Source: Muribaculum sp. (GTDB lineage: Bacteria; Bacteroidota; Bacteroidia; Bacteroidales; Muribaculaceae). Taken from it: a stretch of 32,240 nt of DNA. Shown here piece after piece: positions 18,070 to 26,432 of the stretch. The notes below the pieces were generated by a model that made no database searches, was not told where the DNA came from, and was given only the letters and a program-made list of their open reading frames with translations. The stretch spans positions 1 through 32,240 of the forward strand of contig VSOZ01000029.1 in NCBI GenBank assembly GCA_009775095.1, read 5' to 3'. Each line of letters opens with the position of its first letter. Position 1 is the first letter of the stretch. The position numbers were made by a program, and so were the translations under genes.

Positions 18070-18287
18070 CACAAGATATCCAATTTCAAATAGAGTGTCT
18101 TGCTACGGAACTGACCGAGATGCTGATGACAGAATATGGTTGGGATATACGTCGTGCCCTTGACGAGCTGTATACTTCGCAGACATTTTCCAAGCTCAAC
18201 GACCCCGAATGTGGCCTTTATTATCAAGGGGCCGTCTATATATTCCACTTTCTCAAATCCGAGATAGAGACCGGCAAAATCGCATAA
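18066..18287 (+). CDS. small third gene of the ART cassette, DUF3791-like
   Basis: A 73-residue acidic, helical protein. Sequences such as LTEMLMTEYGWDIRRALDELY and DPECGLYYQGAVYIFHFL recur, as I recall, in small proteins encoded with DUF3791 and DUF3990 genes. Its ATG overlaps the DUF3990 stop as ATGA (18066-18069), so it is probably translated by coupling. It could be a second antitoxin, a chaperone or an adaptor. I see no catalytic motif, zinc site or DNA-binding motif. The family name is tentative. Confidence 0.65.
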   Translation: MTQDIQFQIECLATELTEMLMTEYGWDIRRALDELYTSQTFSKLNDPECGLYYQGAVYIFHFLKSEIETGKIA

Positions 18288-18390
18288 GGTACGATAATAG
18301 TATTTGTGGACGCTGTTGTTTGCGATTTCAGAGCATTGCAGTCGCCGCTCAAAAGTCCTAATTGAGGACATTGTATATGCTGATAATGTC

Positions 18391-18566
18391 TTTTAACTTT
18401 TGTGGGCGGGAATTTGGCCCGGGCAGCGGTTAATTTTGCGGGTGAAGGTCACGGTGGCTTTCCTTGTAACATTAACAATCGGCAACAATGGAGATTTTTT
18501 TAGTGATTATTCTGGCATTTGCGTGGATCGGTCAGGCGCTCAAAGAGGGTGGGGATGTCAATTGAC
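18391..18566 (+). repeat. 176-bp direct repeat, left copy
   Basis: This copy aligns without a gap to 27733-27908: same length, 19 differences by hand count, about 89 % identity. An inner block of about 43 bases (from CGGTTAATTTTGCGGGTGAA on) is identical. It ends in the palindrome GTCAATTGAC and contains the 25-codon ORF at 18488. The two copies bracket the type I restriction operon. I see no transposase or terminal inverted repeats. Confidence 0.9.
18488..18565 (+). CDS. small hydrophobic peptide ORF (25 aa), left copy
   Basis: The peptide starts MEIFLVIILAFAWIGQALK and ends EGGDVN: a single membrane-type segment (about residues 3-15) and a short polar tail. Against the right copy, four of five nucleotide differences are synonymous and the fifth gives Phe to Ser. 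The overlapping open frame would change amino acids at every difference. This pattern points to selection on the peptide. An in-frame TAA lies 15 bases upstream, so ATG is the likely start. Function unknown; a type I toxin-like or membrane regulatory peptide is possible. Confidence 0.55.
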   Translation: MEIFLVIILAFAWIGQALKEGGDVN

Positions 18567-18701
18567 AACGACTATGCTTTGCATACAATATAGAAAAGTA
18601 CAACACTGTGTTTATCCGGTTTTGTGTAGCTCAAAACACCAAATCTGACGGACAATCCACAGAATTAGCGGTTTATATGTCCCCACTCTCGCAAAAAATG
18701 A

Positions 18702-18717
18702 TTATCTTTGCAGATAA
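18702..18717 (+). promoter_or_regulatory. promoter and possible operator of the restriction operon
   Basis: The -7 element TATCTTTG (18703-18710) sits inside the inverted repeat TTATC (18702-18706) / GATAA (18713-18717). An XRE repressor binding there would cover the -7 element, consistent with autoregulation by the first gene. The leader is about 19 bases. Confidence 0.5.
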
Positions 18718-18734
18718 CATTAATGTATTATTTC

Positions 18735-18968
18735 ATGGCAACAAGTAATACTGATACCCAAATTGAACGAATAAATAGGCTTAAAGTAGTTTTAGTTGAA
18801 CAGAACCGCACTGGCAAATGGCTTGCCGAACAATTGGGCAAAAACGAAGCCACAGTCTCCCGGTGGTGTTCCAACGTTTCTCAACCATCATTGGAATTAC
18901 TTGTCAAGATAGCATCGATATTAAAAGTTGACCCTCGTACATTGATTAATGGCGGCAATATAGATTGA
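18735..18968 (+). CDS. XRE/Cro-family transcriptional regulator
   Basis: A 77-residue single-domain helix-turn-helix protein. The HTH covers about residues 22-70: GKWLAEQLGKNEATVSRWCSN, then LLVKIASILKVDPRTLI. Small XRE proteins at the head of restriction operons usually time the expression of methylase and nuclease (controller role). The start is the ATG at 18735; the frame reads upstream, but only into the promoter. The stop is 2 bases before the hsdM ATG, so the two are cotranscribed. A matching inverted repeat overlaps its promoter. Confidence 0.88.
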   Translation: MATSNTDTQIERINRLKVVLVEQNRTGKWLAEQLGKNEATVSRWCSNVSQPSLELLVKIASILKVDPRTLINGGNID

Positions 18969-18970
18969 TT

Positions 18971-20554
18971 ATGGCAAAGAAAGCAAAGGAAAAACCATCC
19001 AAAACTATGGAACAAGCCTTGTGGGAGGCTTGCAATAAATTGCGCGGTTCTATTGAGCCGAGTGAATATAAGCACGTCGTTCTCAGTCTGATTTTCATGA
19101 AATACGCATCCGACCGCTTCGAGCAGCGTTACGATGAAATCATTGAGGTCGGGCAGGAGATGTTCTGCGAAAATGTAGCTTTTTATGCCTCAAAGAATGT
19201 TTTCTTCCTCGCTCCTGAATGTCGTTGGAGTTTTCTCAAAGAAAATGCCAAGCAACCCAATCTGCCACAACTTATCGACATGGCTCTGATTCAGATTGAG
19301 AAAGACAATGCCTCGTTGAAAGGTGCGTTGCCTTATAACTATTATTCTACACTCGGTATAGACACCCCAAAACTCGCCTCACTCCTTGACGAGATTGACC
19401 GCATTGATACACTTAGCGATATGGGAAACGACCTTATCGGACGTGTTTATGAGTTTTTCCTTTCCAAGTTTGCCATAGCCGAGGGTAAAGGCAAGGGAGA
19501 GTTCTATACGCCCAAGTGTATTGTCAATCTAATAGCTGAGATGATACAACCCTACGAGGGTATTATCTATGACCCCTGCTGCGGTTCGGGCGGTATGTTT
19601 GTGCAGTCGCTCAAATTTGTTGATGGGCATCACGGTAACCGTAAAAATGTGTCGGTCTACGGTCAGGAATATATCAACACTACCTATAAACTTGCCAAAA
19701 TGAACCTTGCTATCCGTGGCATTTCCGCCAATCTCGGCGAGGGTCCGGCAAATACTTTCAGCCGTGACCAACATCCGCAGCTGAAAGCCGATTTCATAAT
19801 GGCTAACCCTCCGTTCAATCAGAAATCATGGCGCGAAGAGTCGGAGTTGACCGATGACCCTCGTTGGATGGGTTACGATGTCCCGCCCACATCAAACGCC
19901 AACTATGGTTGGATTCTCAACATGGTCAGCAAGCTCTCCGTCAATGGTGTTGCCGGTTTTATTCTCGCTAATGGTGCGCTAAGTGCCGAGGGCACCGAGG
20001 GCGCAATCCGCCGCAAGCTCATCGAAAATGGCGTCGTCGAAGCCATTCTGATTTTGCCGCGAAATCTATTCTATTCTACCGACATCTCCGTCACCCTATG
20101 GATTCTAAATAAGAATAAGAAAGCTCGCATAGCTACAGTTAACGGACACGAAACGCATTATCGCGACCGTGAGCGCGAAATCCTCTTTATGGATTTACGC
20201 CAAATGGGAGAGCCATTCGAGAAAAAGTACATCCGATTAACCGATGAGGAAATAGCTCGCGTTGCCAACACTTACCACAATTGGCAACTTGAAGGGTACG
20301 AACATGCCTACGCCGATGTGCCTGAGTTTTGCCAATCGGTTGAGATTGATGCCAATGGCGGTGTAAAAGATAAAGGCTACTCACTCGTGCCGAGCAAATA
20401 TATTGAGTTTGTCAACCATGATGAATCTGTTGACTATGAAACGCGAATGAAAGAATTGCAATTTCAGCTAACAGACATCTTACGCGAAGAAGCGACCTCT
20501 CGTCAAGCAGTTCTCAATGTTCTTAAAGATTTAGGTTATGAGGTCAAATTATAA
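18971..20554 (+). CDS. hsdM: type I restriction-modification methyltransferase subunit HsdM
   Basis: A 527-residue N6-adenine methyltransferase subunit. The N-terminal HsdM helical domain (about residues 12-150, LWEACNKLRGSIEPSEYK) precedes the SAM-binding motif DPCCGSGGMF (about 201-210) and the catalytic NPPF (279-282). With HsdS it forms the modification enzyme M2S1 and with HsdR the restriction complex. I start at the ATG at 18971 rather than the TTG two codons upstream. The 3' end overlaps hsdS by 17 bases. Confidence 0.97.
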   Translation: MAKKAKEKPSKTMEQALWEACNKLRGSIEPSEYKHVVLSLIFMKYASDRFEQRYDEIIEVGQEMFCENVAFYASKNVFFLAPECRWSFLKENAKQPNLPQLIDMALIQIEKDNASLKGALPYNYYSTLGIDTPKLASLLDEIDRIDTLSDMGNDLIGRVYEFFLSKFAIAEGKGKGEFYTPKCIVNLIAEMIQPYEGIIYDPCCGSGGMFVQSLKFVDGHHGNRKNVSVYGQEYINTTYKLAKMNLAIRGISANLGEGPANTFSRDQHPQLKADFIMANPPFNQKSWREESELTDDPRWMGYDVPPTSNANYGWILNMVSKLSVNGVAGFILANGALSAEGTEGAIRRKLIENGVVEAILILPRNLFYSTDISVTLWILNKNKKARIATVNGHETHYRDREREILFMDLRQMGEPFEKKYIRLTDEEIARVANTYHNWQLEGYEHAYADVPEFCQSVEIDANGGVKDKGYSLVPSKYIEFVNHDESVDYETRMKELQFQLTDILREEATSRQAVLNVLKDLGYEVKL

Positions 20555-21671
20555 ACGGCTCGGTGATCTGATTCGACCCATATTCAATAAAAATTTGGAT
20601 ATGGTATCAACCGACGTAAGGGACGTTAATTATCAAAAGTTCTTAATGCCATCAGTTGCAAACATCATTGGTGTTGACCTTTCTGCATACAAATTAGTCT
20701 ATCCAAATCAGTTTGCTTGTAATCTTATGCATGTTGGAAGGGACGAATGTCTTCCAGTAGCTATGCATAATGAAGACGCCCCGGTTATTGTCTCTCCGGC
20801 TTACTTTACTTTTGAAGTAAAAGATACGACAAGGATTATCCCCGATTATCTATCCCTTTGGCTCAAAAGACCCGAGTTTGATAGAGAGGCAACATTTTAT
20901 ACGGATGCTGACGTTAGGCAAGGACTTATAAAATCTGCCTTTTTAGATATTCAGATAAAGGTGCCACTCATCGAGGAGCAGCAGAAGATTGTAGCAGAAT
21001 ATAAAACCATAGAGCGACGGATTGAAAACAATCGCCGCCTCATCTCTACGCTTGAAGCCACCGCCCAATCTATATACCGCCACCTTTTCGTCGACAACAT
21101 CGATCCCGAAAATCTTCCTACTGGATGGAAGATGGCATCTCTTACTTCTATTGCTTCATATTTCAATGGAGCAGCCTGCCAAAAATTTTCTGATTATGAG
21201 TCCGATTCTATCCCTGTGCTTAAGATAAAAGAATTGGGCCAAGGTTTTTCAGATGTTTCAAGTGATAGAGTCAATCCAAATGTACCCCCGCAATATATTA
21301 TCAATAACGATGACATTGTTTTTTCTTGGTCTGCAACTTTATTGATTGACTATTGGGAGGGTGGAACGATAGCCTTGAATCAACATCTTTTCAAGGTTAC
21401 CCCAATTAATGTTCCTGACTGGTTTGCTTATTTCGCCACACTTTCCAACATCGAACGATGGGTTAGAGAAATATCAGCAAAAGCAGTATCAATGAGTCAT
21501 ATCAAACGGGATGACCTTGAAACCTCTTTTGTCTCATTGCCAAACGATGAAATATTAGAAGTCGCGGATTCTCAAATCAAGCCGATAGTAACACTTATTA
21601 AATTGTTAAAGAGGGAGCAAAACTTGCTTAATCCCATGTTATGTATCCTTCTCTCCAAACTCTCAAAATAA
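20538..21671 (+). CDS. hsdS: type I restriction specificity subunit HsdS
   Basis: A 377-residue DNA-recognition subunit. Two target-recognition domains are visible (about residues 1-140 and 195-330). Each is followed by a conserved spacer helix; the first is clear: PLIEEQQKIVAEYKTIERRI with NRRLISTLEATAQSIY. The second spacer (about 340-377) is poorly conserved. The gene is more AT-rich than hsdM, as is common for exchanged specificity genes. It starts inside the hsdM 3' end. There is one hsdS only and no inverted repeats in or near it, so I see no phase-variable shuffling system. The target sequence cannot be read from the protein. Confidence 0.93.
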   Translation: MRSNYKRLGDLIRPIFNKNLDMVSTDVRDVNYQKFLMPSVANIIGVDLSAYKLVYPNQFACNLMHVGRDECLPVAMHNEDAPVIVSPAYFTFEVKDTTRIIPDYLSLWLKRPEFDREATFYTDADVRQGLIKSAFLDIQIKVPLIEEQQKIVAEYKTIERRIENNRRLISTLEATAQSIYRHLFVDNIDPENLPTGWKMASLTSIASYFNGAACQKFSDYESDSIPVLKIKELGQGFSDVSSDRVNPNVPPQYIINNDDIVFSWSATLLIDYWEGGTIALNQHLFKVTPINVPDWFAYFATLSNIERWVREISAKAVSMSHIKRDDLETSFVSLPNDEILEVADSQIKPIVTLIKLLKREQNLLNPMLCILLSKLSK

Positions 21672-21678
21672 AAATTAT

Positions 21679-22323
21679 ATGGATATAACTGAATATACTA
21701 AAGATGGCATTGAATTCAAAAATTTTTGTTGTCTTCATTGTGGTGTGTTTTCACAAATGAGAGCCTCTCATCTCATCGTAAACAAAGACGTCTCTCGGGA
21801 GGGTTGGTCAATACATGCTGAGCATCAGCTATACATAGCGACATGTCAATGCTGTGGAAATTCTTCCCTATGGTGGGATGGTAACTGTGTATATCCAGAT
21901 ATAAAGTATTCTGAGTCAAATCCTGATATGCCTGAATCAGTGAAGTCATTATATTCAGAGGCATCTTGCATATATACGAAATCCCCACGTGCAGCATGCG
22001 CATTATTACGACTTGCCATAGAAAGACTTTGTAATGAACTCGGAGAGAACGATACTATCGATAAAATGATTGGAAATCTTGTTAAGAAAGGTATCCCACT
22101 AACTGTTCAGCAAGCCTTGGATTCTGTCCGAGTAATAGGGAATAAGGCTGTACATCCTGGTCAGATATCCTTGGACGTTGAGAAAAAAGAAACTGCAGAA
22201 ATTCTAATGAGACTATTAAATCTGATTACCCAACGTCTTATTTCCGATCCCAAAGAAGCTGAATCTATTTATAATCAGCTTCCGGGAACCACTAAACAAT
22301 CCATTGAACGACGAGATAAATAG
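21679..22323 (+). CDS. DUF4145 protein with N-terminal zinc ribbon
   Basis: A 214-residue protein inserted between hsdS and hsdR. Two CxxC pairs (Cys18/Cys21 and Cys56/Cys59) suggest a zinc ribbon. The C-terminal half has the DUF4145 pattern: LYSEASCIYTKSPRAACALL, RLAIERLC, then RVIGNKAVHPG. It is a HEPN-like helical domain often found fused to or encoded beside restriction enzymes and other defence genes. No catalytic RxxxxH HEPN RNase motif is obvious. It begins 7 bases after hsdS and ends 6 bases before the Abi-alpha gene, so it belongs to the operon. Role unknown: a regulator or an added effector of the restriction system is likely. Confidence 0.82.
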   Translation: MDITEYTKDGIEFKNFCCLHCGVFSQMRASHLIVNKDVSREGWSIHAEHQLYIATCQCCGNSSLWWDGNCVYPDIKYSESNPDMPESVKSLYSEASCIYTKSPRAACALLRLAIERLCNELGENDTIDKMIGNLVKKGIPLTVQQALDSVRVIGNKAVHPGQISLDVEKKETAEILMRLLNLITQRLISDPKEAESIYNQLPGTTKQSIERRDK

Positions 22324-22329
22324 ATAGTT

Positions 22330-23196
22330 ATGTCAGAAAAAGTAAATCAAGGTGTTGAACTTGCGAAAGCTGGAGCCAATGTGCTTGGCCAATTTTATCA
22401 AGATTTGGCACAACCAAGTGTCAAAGCACTGGGGCAAGCGTTAGCAACTGTTTTTGAACTATGTCCCAACTCCCTGCTTTCATTAAAGTTATGGACAGAA
22501 AAACGGAAACTCAATTTTGCGAAACGCTTAAACGAGTATAAAGAAAAGCTTGAGCAAATTCCCGAAGAAAAACGATGTGAAGTTGACACACAAATAGGCA
22601 CACCCATCGTGGAAAAGCTAACTTATACTACCAATGATGAAATCGCCGACTTATTTACAACATTATTGGCTAATGCATCTAATATGGATACAGTTAACCG
22701 TGCGCATCCTGCATTCATCGACATTATTGGCCGGCTTTCTGAGGATGAAGCACGAATAATCACATATTTGAAGAAAAAACCATATATACCTTTTTATCAC
22801 ATTAAGGAATACACGTTTATTTATGACAAACTCATAACACCACACCTTAATCCACTAACATTATTAGAAAAAAACGAGCACATCAGATCCCCCAAGAATA
22901 TTAATGCTTATTTTGATAATCTATTAAGTCTTGGAATATTAAAACAGGTCATTAGTGATTCTAAATCTTCGGATGAGGATTATGCTAAGATAGAAGATTG
23001 TTTTTCCAAGCCAAAGAAACCTTTGACACAAAGATCCAATAAAACCATACCACTGAGTTTAATAGATAATTATCAAACACATGATATTTTGCAGCTGACG
23101 GGACATTATAATCCGTGGAGTCCCATTAATTCCGATAAAGGATATTTTGAAATCACAGAATTTGGTAAATTATTTATTGATGCTTGTATAAAATAA
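22330..23196 (+). CDS. Abi-alpha (DUF4393) family protein
   Basis: A 288-residue protein. Its N-terminal half matches the DUF4393/Abi-alpha pattern: FYQDLAQPSVKALGQAL, KLEQIPEEK, LTYTTNDEIADLFTTLLANA and HPAFIDIIGRLSEDEARII. The C-terminal half (about 180-288) is less conserved and AT-rich. The family is named for a proposed link to abortive infection; no reaction is known. There is no signal peptide; a weakly hydrophobic helix is present near residues 30-55. It sits in the hsd operon, its TAA immediately followed by the first possible ATG of hsdR, which argues for coordinated expression with restriction. Confidence 0.82.
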   Translation: MSEKVNQGVELAKAGANVLGQFYQDLAQPSVKALGQALATVFELCPNSLLSLKLWTEKRKLNFAKRLNEYKEKLEQIPEEKRCEVDTQIGTPIVEKLTYTTNDEIADLFTTLLANASNMDTVNRAHPAFIDIIGRLSEDEARIITYLKKKPYIPFYHIKEYTFIYDKLITPHLNPLTLLEKNEHIRSPKNINAYFDNLLSLGILKQVISDSKSSDEDYAKIEDCFSKPKKPLTQRSNKTIPLSLIDNYQTHDILQLTGHYNPWSPINSDKGYFEITEFGKLFIDACIK

Positions 23197-23202
23197 ATGA
23201 TT

Positions 23203-26200
23203 ATGTCAACATTCAATGAGGCGCAATTAGAGCAATCGATAATAGAACTTATGGTAGCCGAGGGATGGACTTACATTCCCGGTGAAAACATAGTGCGCAA
23301 TCTCGATGAGGTAGTGATTTCTGAAGATTTACGGGCTTATCTCCGTGAACGTTATAAATCAGAAGCGATTACTGAACAAGAAGTAGAGGCTGCGACAATG
23401 GCCCTATCAGCTTGCGACACCAACGACCTTTATGTGCAGAACGCCACGGTGATGCGCCGAATCATGGAAGGCTTCACTATCAAGCGTCAAGACCCGACGA
23501 AAGCCCCACTTTATATCAACGTCATTGATTTCGATGAACCGAAAAACAACAGCTTCCGCTTCGTCAATCAATTTGAGATTGAGGGCAGCGAAATAAAGCG
23601 TATACCTGACGGTATAGCATTCGTCAACGGTTTGCCACTCGTGGTATTTGAATTCAAAAACGCCATCAAGGAAAACACGACCATCCGCAATGCTTACGAC
23701 CAACTGACTGTGCGCTACCGCCGCGACATCCCTGATCTTTTCCGATACAATGCTTTCGTGGTGATCAGCGATGGCACGGCCAATAAATTCGGGTCACTGT
23801 TCGCTCCCTACGATTTCTTTTACGGCTGGCGAAAAGTGGAACATGGCGACAGCGAGACCGACGGTATCAACTCGCTTTTCACGCTCGTTAAAGGGTTGTT
23901 TCGTCCGAGCCGTCTACTCGAAGTGGTGCACAATTTCATATTTTTCCCCGACACACCCAAGCGTGAGGACAAAATCGTGTGCCGTTACCCACAATATTTT
24001 GCAGCCACACGCCTGCATGACAATATCCTGCGTCATAGCAAACTTAATGCCGACGGTGACGGCAAGGGCGGCACATACTTCGGGGCAACAGGCTGCGGGA
24101 AGTCATTTACTATGCTTTTCCTCGCCCGCAGATTGATGCGCGACAAACGTCTCAATTCTCCGACAATACTTTTCATTACTGACCGCACCGACCTTGACGA
24201 CCAACTATCGGCACAGATACTCAACGCTAAAAATTATATTGGCGACAACACCATATTACAGGTTGATAGCCGTGAAACTCTGGGAGACCTGCTGCGTGGA
24301 CGCACATCGGGAGGAGTGTTCCTGACCACAATCCAAAAGTTTGAGGAAAGCACAGGGCTATTGAGCGACCGCGCCAACATCATCTGCATAAGCGATGAAG
24401 CTCACCGCTCACAGACAGGCATGGGGCAGAAAACTACCGTGACAGATAAAGGCGTAAAACGCTCCTACGGTTTTGCTAAATATCTCCACGACTCTCTGCC
24501 CAATGCTACTTACGTCGGCTTCTCAGGTACACCCGTAGATGCAACTTTCGAGGTGTTCGGCGATGAAGTTGACCGCTACACCATGAGTGAAGCAGTGGCC
24601 GATGATATCACCCGAAAGATTGTATATGAAGGACGAGCAGCAAAGGTTATAATCAATTCCCAGAAAGTCAAGGAGATTGAAGACTATTATAACCGCTGCG
24701 CCCAAGAGGGGTCAACGGAGTATCAGATTGAGGAATCTAAGAAAGCCATGACGCGGCTTGATATCATTCTCAACGACCCCGTATTGCTCGGCAACATAGT
24801 CAAGGACTTTATTGAACACTATGAGCGGAGGGTTGCCGAAGGTTCCACTGTTGAGGGTAAAGCAATGATTGTCGTTGCTTCACGTGAGATAGCTTGGAAT
24901 CTTTATCAGGCTATTATCAAGCTTCGCCCTGAATGGGCCGAAGAAAAAGAGTGTGTCGAGGGTGAAATCCTCACCGAACAAGAACGCCAGAGAATCAAAC
25001 CGATGCCTCGCATCAACATGGTGATTACTCGTGACAAGGACGACCCCAAGGAACTTTGGGATCTCCTCGGTCCCGATGTCTATCGCAAAAGCCTCGACAA
25101 GCAATTCAAGGAAGTCAAGAGCAACTTCAAAATTGCCATCGTGGTGGATATGTGGATAACAGGATTCGACGTTCCAAGCCTCGACACGATGTATTGTTTC
25201 AAGCCGATTCAGCAGCATACGCTTATTCAAACCATATCGCGTGTCAATCGTGTCTATCCCGGCAAGGAGAAAGGACTTGTGGTTGATTATCTCGGCATCA
25301 TGAGGAACCTCAATGCCGCTCTCAAACACTATGGAGGTGGCGACCTTAACCGCACCTCGATTGAAACGATGGAGCAATCAATCAAGATGGTCAAGGATGA
25401 ACTTGATTTGATATGCCGAATGTTTGTCAAATACAACTGGCAGGCGTATCACACAAGCACCGGCCTTGAACAGTTACGTGTGCTTAACGGAGCTGTCGAT
25501 TACATTCTCAAAACCAAAGAGAGCGAGAACATATTTATGGGTCATTGCCGCAAAATGCGCAATGCCTACAATATTTGTTGCAACAGTGAGCAAATATCAG
25601 CAAGTGAGGATGATGACATACACTTCTTCTTTGCCGTGCGTTCAATCATTCACAAGATGAGCCACGGAAATGCCGCCGACGCTTCGACCATGAACCGCAG
25701 AGTGGCTGAAATGATCAAGGATGCGCTGATATCAGAAGAAGTAACTGAGCTTGACAAAATAGGCATTGCTGCCGATGAGGAGATTGACATTCTTTCGTCT
25801 GAATACTTCAAACGCCTTGAAAGCATACCGTTCAAGAATCAAAAAGTGAAGCTGATGGAGCGTTTGCTTAAACAAGTAATTTCTTCACTACAAAAAATCA
25901 ACAAGCGCAAGGGTGTTGATTTCTCCAAACGTCTTGAAGATATTGTGAAGAAATACAACGACCGCTCCGATGACGCATCTGCAACGGAAATTATCGACGA
26001 GGTTATTCAGCAAATGGCCGACCTGTTGGCGGATGTAGCCTCTGAACGTACCGCAGGAGATTCGCTCGGTCTTAATGTCGAAGAGAATGCTTTCTATGAC
26101 ATTCTTAAAGCGGTGGCTATAAAATATCAGTTCTATGATATTTATGGCGATGACAAACTCACCGAACTTGCCAAAGCTATCAAGGCGATTGTCGATGACA

Positions 26201-26418
26201 AATCGAAATACACTGACTGGTCTAATCGCGGTGACATAAAAGCCGAGCTGCAAGTAGACGTTCTCGTTTGCATGGCCCAGCACAAGTTCCCACCAAAAGA
26301 CCATTACGACGAGGTGTATAAGGAGATTCTCGAACAAGCCGAGAACTTCAAAAAACATCGTGTTATACGCCCATATTCAACACCTGATAACGATATTTCA
26401 ATAGCAGCAGAACCATAA
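23203..26418 (+). CDS. hsdR: type I restriction endonuclease subunit HsdR
   Basis: About 1071 residues, the translocase and nuclease of the type I system. Numbered from the earlier ATG at 23197, the N-terminal nuclease domain has the PD-ExK residues Asp138 (RIPDGIAF), Glu152 and Lys154 (FEFKN). The SF2 helicase follows with Walker A GATGCGKS (296-303), DEAH (400-403) and the Ia-type motif ITDRTDLDDQL. The C-terminal helical part binds HsdM. Either ATG (23197 or 23203) could start it; I take the second because GATTATG also precedes hsdM. All key residues are present, so the restriction function looks intact. abiH follows after 14 bases. Confidence 0.97.
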   Translation: MSTFNEAQLEQSIIELMVAEGWTYIPGENIVRNLDEVVISEDLRAYLRERYKSEAITEQEVEAATMALSACDTNDLYVQNATVMRRIMEGFTIKRQDPTKAPLYINVIDFDEPKNNSFRFVNQFEIEGSEIKRIPDGIAFVNGLPLVVFEFKNAIKENTTIRNAYDQLTVRYRRDIPDLFRYNAFVVISDGTANKFGSLFAPYDFFYGWRKVEHGDSETDGINSLFTLVKGLFRPSRLLEVVHNFIFFPDTPKREDKIVCRYPQYFAATRLHDNILRHSKLNADGDGKGGTYFGATGCGKSFTMLFLARRLMRDKRLNSPTILFITDRTDLDDQLSAQILNAKNYIGDNTILQVDSRETLGDLLRGRTSGGVFLTTIQKFEESTGLLSDRANIICISDEAHRSQTGMGQKTTVTDKGVKRSYGFAKYLHDSLPNATYVGFSGTPVDATFEVFGDEVDRYTMSEAVADDITRKIVYEGRAAKVIINSQKVKEIEDYYNRCAQEGSTEYQIEESKKAMTRLDIILNDPVLLGNIVKDFIEHYERRVAEGSTVEGKAMIVVASREIAWNLYQAIIKLRPEWAEEKECVEGEILTEQERQRIKPMPRINMVITRDKDDPKELWDLLGPDVYRKSLDKQFKEVKSNFKIAIVVDMWITGFDVPSLDTMYCFKPIQQHTLIQTISRVNRVYPGKEKGLVVDYLGIMRNLNAALKHYGGGDLNRTSIETMEQSIKMVKDELDLICRMFVKYNWQAYHTSTGLEQLRVLNGAVDYILKTKESENIFMGHCRKMRNAYNICCNSEQISASEDDDIHFFFAVRSIIHKMSHGNAADASTMNRRVAEMIKDALISEEVTELDKIGIAADEEIDILSSEYFKRLESIPFKNQKVKLMERLLKQVISSLQKINKRKGVDFSKRLEDIVKKYNDRSDDASATEIIDEVIQQMADLLADVASERTAGDSLGLNVEENAFYDILKAVAIKYQFYDIYGDDKLTELAKAIKAIVDDKSKYTDWSNRGDIKAELQVDVLVCMAQHKFPPKDHYDEVYKEILEQAENFKKHRVIRPYSTPDNDISIAAEP

Positions 26419-26432
26419 TTTTCCAAAATTAT

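Noticed and set aside
18400..18648. Longer open frame through the left repeat (and its counterpart at 27778-27993)
   Set aside because: Every difference between the copies changes the amino acid in this frame, while the 25-codon frame is mostly silent. It also continues into unrelated flanks.
20538..21671. Phase-variable hsdS inversion system
   Set aside because: There is only one hsdS, no partial copies, no inverted repeats and no recombinase nearby.
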